Below are positions 60,465-64,000 of a stretch of 64,000 nucleotides of DNA, piece by piece. Both the position numbers and the translations under genes were made by a program. Numbering within the stretch: the first letter of the stretch is position 1; every line of letters starts with the position of its first letter. The stretch is from Petasospora fabianii. Lineage: Eukaryota; Ascomycota; Saccharomycetes; Phaffomycetales; Wickerhamomycetaceae. Location: contig CP048717.1 of assembly GCA_022641835.1 (NCBI GenBank), positions 1,178,001 through 1,242,000 on the forward strand, written 5' to 3'. The notes beneath the pieces were generated by a model that saw only the letters and a list, made by a program, of their open reading frames with translations, was not told the origin of the DNA and ran no database searches.

Positions 60465-61310
60465 ATGGCCTGGCTCTCATTTCTCAAGTCGAAGGACTTC
60501 GACCCTGCGCAATTTGAGCGAGAACTCGCAGAACTCGCACGCCGTATCACCGCAAAGGAGCGCAACGTGTCCAAATATACTTATCAAGCGAAACAACTAC
60601 GTCGAATTGTGCTCATTTATGGCATCCTCATCTATTTTGCCCATATAACACTCTTGGCACTCACAACGCATATGACATATACCAATGTGTCGCCTATTCA
60701 ATGGGCTGGTGTCGCTGGAGGTCCCATCTTGATTGTGCTCTTTATGAAGGCCATTGCATCGTTCTATAACATGCGTATAGAGAGAACACAAACATCTGCA
60801 CAGCGGTTGAAAGAGGAGCATTCTGAAAAGATTGAGGAATTGAAAGAGAAGACTAAATTCTCGTCAACACAGGCGTTGTTGAACAGGTTTGCCGATGGAG
60901 GCGATTTGAATGCGAAGGTTGATGAGGAGTTGGCTGAGAAGCAAAGACAATTGGATGAGATTAAGAAGATGTCATTGGAACAAGAGCGAGCTGCTAGGGA
61001 GTTCAGTGCTTATCCACAACAGGGATACAAGAGAAGCTGGATTGATACGATTGTGGATGGTGTAGTTGGATCGGATGAGTTGAGTCCAAATAACAGATTT
61101 GCCCTGATTTGTCAACATTGTCTCGCTCATAACGGATTGGCTCCACCAGGTCAGACACCAGATGCTATCAAGTATAGATGTCCATCTTGTGGGTTCTTGA
61201 ATGGTGTGAGTGTTGATGGAACACCGACATCTGCAACATTATCCTCTGACGTCACTGATACCAAGACGACGAAGACGACGACAGATGACGAGGAGCTAAC
61301 GACAAACTAA
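60465..61310 (+). CDS. LNP1: Lunapark homologue Lnp1 (ER three-way junctions)
   Basis: 281 aa. MAWLSFLKSKDFDPAQFERELAELARRI begins the cytosolic N terminus. Two close membrane segments (about 48-66 and 80-100) form the hairpin. A coiled coil (about 108-190) and the lunapark zinc finger follow: CQHCLAHNG near 215 and CPSCGFLNG near 239. Lnp1 stabilises ER junctions and works against Sey1/atlastin. The ATG at 60465 is favoured over an upstream in-frame ATG at 60405 because the family starts at MAWLS-like sequence. Confidence 0.93.
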   Translation: MAWLSFLKSKDFDPAQFERELAELARRITAKERNVSKYTYQAKQLRRIVLIYGILIYFAHITLLALTTHMTYTNVSPIQWAGVAGGPILIVLFMKAIASFYNMRIERTQTSAQRLKEEHSEKIEELKEKTKFSSTQALLNRFADGGDLNAKVDEELAEKQRQLDEIKKMSLEQERAAREFSAYPQQGYKRSWIDTIVDGVVGSDELSPNNRFALICQHCLAHNGLAPPGQTPDAIKYRCPSCGFLNGVSVDGTPTSATLSSDVTDTKTTKTTTDDEELTTN

Positions 61311-61350
61311 TCCATAACGAATGTAAATGAACATTATACTATGTCATGTC

Positions 61351-61377
61351 TGTAGCCTTTTGTAGCCTTTTGTAGCC
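61351..61377. repeat. TGTAGCCTTT decamer tandem
   Basis: 2.7 copies of a 10-bp unit between the convergent ends of LNP1 and EGD2. Confidence 0.8.
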
Positions 61378-61514
61378 AGCGGACAGCTGCGAATCATGTC
61401 AGTGAATTGATCTTTCCTATGACCACCTTATCTTATGGATGACTTAACACTACAAATATACTAACAAGTAACAGGGGTGAATTTTTTACACTTAACGATA
61501 AACAATTAAGCAAT

Positions 61515-62045
61515 TTAAGAAGACAACTCCATGATGGCGTTGACAATGTCACCATCGTGCTTCTTCAAAGCCTTAGCAGCCTTAGCTCTAGACACGTTAG
61601 CCTGTTCAATGACAACGTTAATGTCCTCCTCCTTCAAACCGGTCTCGTCAACCTCCTCGTCGTCATCCTCAGTCTCCTGAGGCTTGTCCAAGAGGGAAGC
61701 AGCCTCAAGGTCAGCAGTAATGGAAGCTGGGTCCTTTGGAGCAAGACCCTCATCAGCACCAGCATCAGACTGAGCCTGAGCCTCAGCCATTCTCTGGGCA
61801 AAGTCCTCAAGCTTAGCCTCACCGAAGACAATGTAAGTACCAGCGGCAGACTTGTAAACGTCTGGGTTGTCGATGGCAAAGATCTGGTTACCTCTTCTCT
61901 TGAAAGTGACACGAGAGATACCCTTAACCTCTCTGAGGTTAAGCTTAGCAATCAAGGCACGAGCCTTCTTCTCGTTCTTAGAGAAAACGGAAACGTTGGC
62001 ACCCTGTGGGACCTCGGAAATCTCTTCAATCTTCTGTTCAGCCAT
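61515..62045 (-). CDS. EGD2: Nascent polypeptide-associated complex subunit alpha (Egd2)
   Basis: 176-aa ribosome-associated chaperone subunit. The NAC domain spans about 15-80 (NEKKARALIAKLNLREVKGISRVTFKRRGNQIFAIDNPDVYKS begins it), an acidic linker follows, and a C-terminal UBA domain covers about 137-175 (EDINVVIEQANVSRAKAAKALKKHDGDIVNAIMEL). Strong codon bias indicates high expression. Convergent with LNP1, as in S. cerevisiae. Confidence 0.97.
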   Translation of the reverse strand: MAEQKIEEISEVPQGANVSVFSKNEKKARALIAKLNLREVKGISRVTFKRRGNQIFAIDNPDVYKSAAGTYIVFGEAKLEDFAQRMAEAQAQSDAGADEGLAPKDPASITADLEAASLLDKPQETEDDDEEVDETGLKEEDINVVIEQANVSRAKAAKALKKHDGDIVNAIMELSS

Positions 62046-62423
62046 TTTTGTTATAATTTGTAGTTAGGGATTATCTCTTCTTTAGTGGGTTCTCGACGTC
62101 GACGGTGACGATTTTTCACCGTTTTTTTCCGTTTGGACGACAAACTCGCGGGGCAATTGGCACGTACCAGAATGGCAGACAAATATATAGTTATAATATA
62201 TATATATAATATTCCAATATATCTACAACTCATACATATAGCTCTACCTATATAACTCCACCTATATGACTCTAAATATATATATAGTAGATATCTATAT
62301 ATCTTTATATACAATCGTGTTTTTGCTGAATGTAGTATATGCTAAATATGGCTAATGCCGGTATGACTATTGGTGGTCTCTGTAAAGTGATGATGAATCA
62401 GGTGTAAAGATAAGATGAGATAC
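62046..62423. other. EGD2 upstream region with TA-rich tract
   Basis: 378 bp. The part next to EGD2 has a T-rich stretch; 62180-62310 is a mixed TA/TATATC low-complexity tract with several short dyads. No gene is supported. Confidence 0.55.
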
Positions 62424-62969
62424 TCATTCATACGCTGCTAATCTTGATACTCTGGCCTCTCTTCCTCCCTTGGGCACGCTTCCAGACCTGCTGAATGGAT
62501 AAATGATACTTGTGGCTTTTCCAAGAACTAGTCCCGTGCTGATAGGACCAAAAGTGTTGGAATCAATCGAATGAATGTTATCACCTTCCACCCATACATG
62601 ATTTCTTGGTATGTGACATTGTTCTCTTGGATAAGGATGTCTCGTAAACACAGTATCACCTTGTACACCTTTAACCCTTTTACAGAGCACTTTCTCCGGA
62701 TCTTGAGGAGACCTGAATAACACAACATCATCTACTTGCAATCTTCCTGGATCTCTCACCCCCCATTTCCATAATAGCACCCAATCCTGTTGCCTTACTG
62801 ATGGATTGAAAGTGGGTTGCATTGAAGATCCTTCAATCTTACCAAAATAACATACATGTTCGTTCAACACGATCATTACAGGGACCCATGACGCCATCCC
62901 GATTGAAAGACGATATGCGTACTTCGCTGTATTGCGGAACCGCGGACTCTGGTTAGCGAACCAAGACAT
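62424..62969 (-). CDS. IMP2: Mitochondrial inner membrane peptidase subunit 2 (Imp2)
   Basis: 181 aa. Type I signal-peptidase-like enzyme that cleaves sorting signals of intermembrane-space proteins such as cytochrome c1. One membrane segment lies at about 20-38. The catalytic serine is in [11 protein letters not shown] (Ser49) and the lysine in [11 protein letters not shown] (Lys97). [29 protein letters not shown] closes the domain, matching S. cerevisiae Imp2 ([22 protein letters not shown]). Divergent from ARP9. Confidence 0.95.
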   Translation of the reverse strand: [181 protein letters not shown]

Positions 62970-63204
62970 ATTCTGTAATATATGAAAGACAGTATAAATT
63001 GAAGAACTGAACCTGAGGTAGTCTGTCAGCAGGGATTCAACTAAGGTTATACATCGTAGTATTTAAAATAAATTCAAAAGTAATAGAAAATCACCCGGAC
63101 ACCATACGAAATTGTCGATTTCGAAAACTCAACGTGCAAGTCTCAATAGTATAAACAGTTCAATTAGGAAGAAGCATATCAAAACAAAACGGAGACTGTA
63201 CAAT

Positions 63205-64000
63205 ATGGCTCCATTCCACGAGGATAACTACTTTGTAAGTTGTTATTCTTCCTTCTCGGCTCAGTTTCCTGGAATATTCTCATACTAACCGTCTCACAGC
63301 TGATATCACCGGGCTCAACCACTACACTCGTCCAATTTGGACTCGGGGAAACCTATCATCCACCAACCATCGAAGTGCCTACCAAAGTGTATCCACACGC
63401 TACACTGCCGAATGCCTTTGCCTCGACATCAACTGATGAATCCACCGCAATTTATCCTATCCAAGGTGGTAAAATCATCAACATTGACGCGTTCAACTTC
63501 TTCATCAAACTGATATACAAGGGATATCTCAAGACGCGTCCATTCGCTTCTAATACTCCATTAGTGATGATCTCATCTTCAAGATGGACCAAATTGCAAA
63601 TTGAAACCATCACACAATACATGTTTGAAAGCGTCGGTATCCAGGCTTTCACTATCATCCCTGCTGCTCTTGCTGCAGTGTATGCATATGGTGGTCAACA
63701 GAATGCCGTTGTCATTGACATTGGTAAGGAGAATACGGAGATTGTACCAGTGGTGGATTACTCTGTGGTTAAGAGTGCTACCAAAGTGATTCCATTCGGT
63801 GGTGATTCAATCAATGAAAGTCTTCAAAAGATGTTACCTAATTGGACATTGGACCAAATTGAAAGTTTGAAAAAATCTGATGTTTTTGAAGTGCTTAGTG
63901 ATGAGGATAAAAAGAAGTCGTTCTTTGGTATGGATGCCCTGGAGGCTGAAGGTGATAACTTTGACGTTGCTGAGATTGTCACTTCTGGAAGAACAAGAGA
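63205..64000 (+). CDS. ARP9: Actin-related protein Arp9, two exons, 3' partial
   Basis: Nuclear actin-related subunit of the RSC and SWI/SNF remodelers. Exon 1 is 63205-63234 (MAPFHEDNYF), the intron 63235-63299 (65 nt; GTAAGT, TACTAAC, CACAG), and exon 2 runs from 63300 beyond the window. Exon 2 starts [17 protein letters not shown]; S. cerevisiae has [25 protein letters not shown]. Later landmarks are ITQYMFESVGIQAF, VVIDIGKENTEIVPVVDY, IPFGGDSINESLQKMLP and IESLKKSDVFEVLSDEDKK. IMP2, its neighbour here, is also close in S. cerevisiae. Confidence 0.94.

Noticed and set aside
1-64000. CRISPR arrays, operons, ribosome-binding sites
   Set aside because: This is yeast nuclear DNA; no regularly spaced repeats and no polycistronic arrangement are present.

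Overview
This window is gene-dense nuclear DNA of a budding yeast (Saccharomycotina). About 35 of the roughly 38 protein genes match well-known yeast families, and most lie a few hundred bases apart with no operon structure. CUG is read as leucine: for example, Leu59 of GPN2 is CTG at 55881 in a strictly conserved position. That argues against the CUG-Ser and CUG-Ala clades. Several gene pairs or trios are neighbours in Saccharomyces cerevisiae too: RPS2-NAB2, MND2-YVH1, RPN8-GPN2-RBL2, CTF8-LNP1-EGD2, IMP2-ARP9 and PRP24/PPA2/RSN1. An RPS2 promoter of Tbf1+Cbf1 type points to a lineage outside the post-duplication Saccharomycetaceae. I cannot name the genus.

Layout. 1-16.3 kb: PRP24 (5' cut by the window), NUP188, PPA2, IKS1-like kinase, DUS1, RSN1-like channel, and a Q-rich putative transcription regulator. 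16.3-24.3 kb: an 8-kb stretch with no recognisable gene, whose right part (about 22.0-23.6 kb) is clearly AT-rich. 24.3-36 kb: OM14, RPS2, NAB2, a BRE4-like membrane protein, BET5, DAL2, EFM3 and an acidic protein of unknown function. 36-48 kb: a coiled-coil protein of unknown function, PTA1, ATP18, ENT3, CPR3, an M28-like membrane protein and an intron-bearing SSA-type HSP70. 48-64 kb: MET7, MND2/APC15, YVH1, COX10, RPN8, GPN2, RBL2, MNS1, CTF8, LNP1, EGD2, IMP2 and ARP9 (3' cut by the window).

Gene models. Seven genes need 5'-proximal introns to give the family's N terminus: NUP188, OM14, BET5, CPR3 (two introns), SSA, MET7 and ARP9. In all eight introns a CTAAC branch site ends only 10-14 nt before the 3' AG. 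Six introns are 59-121 nt, one of the remainder is 119 nt within that range, and the SSA intron is 347 nt. No tRNA, rRNA, transposon, LTR or CRISPR array was recognised.

The genes do not form one pathway. They cover nuclear pores and mRNA 3' processing (NUP188, NAB2, PTA1, PRP24), mitochondria (PPA2, OM14, ATP18, CPR3, COX10, IMP2), proteostasis (SSA, RPN8, EGD2), trafficking (BET5, ENT3, LNP1) and the cell cycle (MND2, CTF8, RBL2). The features most worth a second look are the gene desert with its AT trough and its palindrome-plus-repeat element, the intron in SSA, a replaced histidine in the YVH1 phosphatase loop, and two unidentified proteins with SUMO-interaction-like and KEN motifs.
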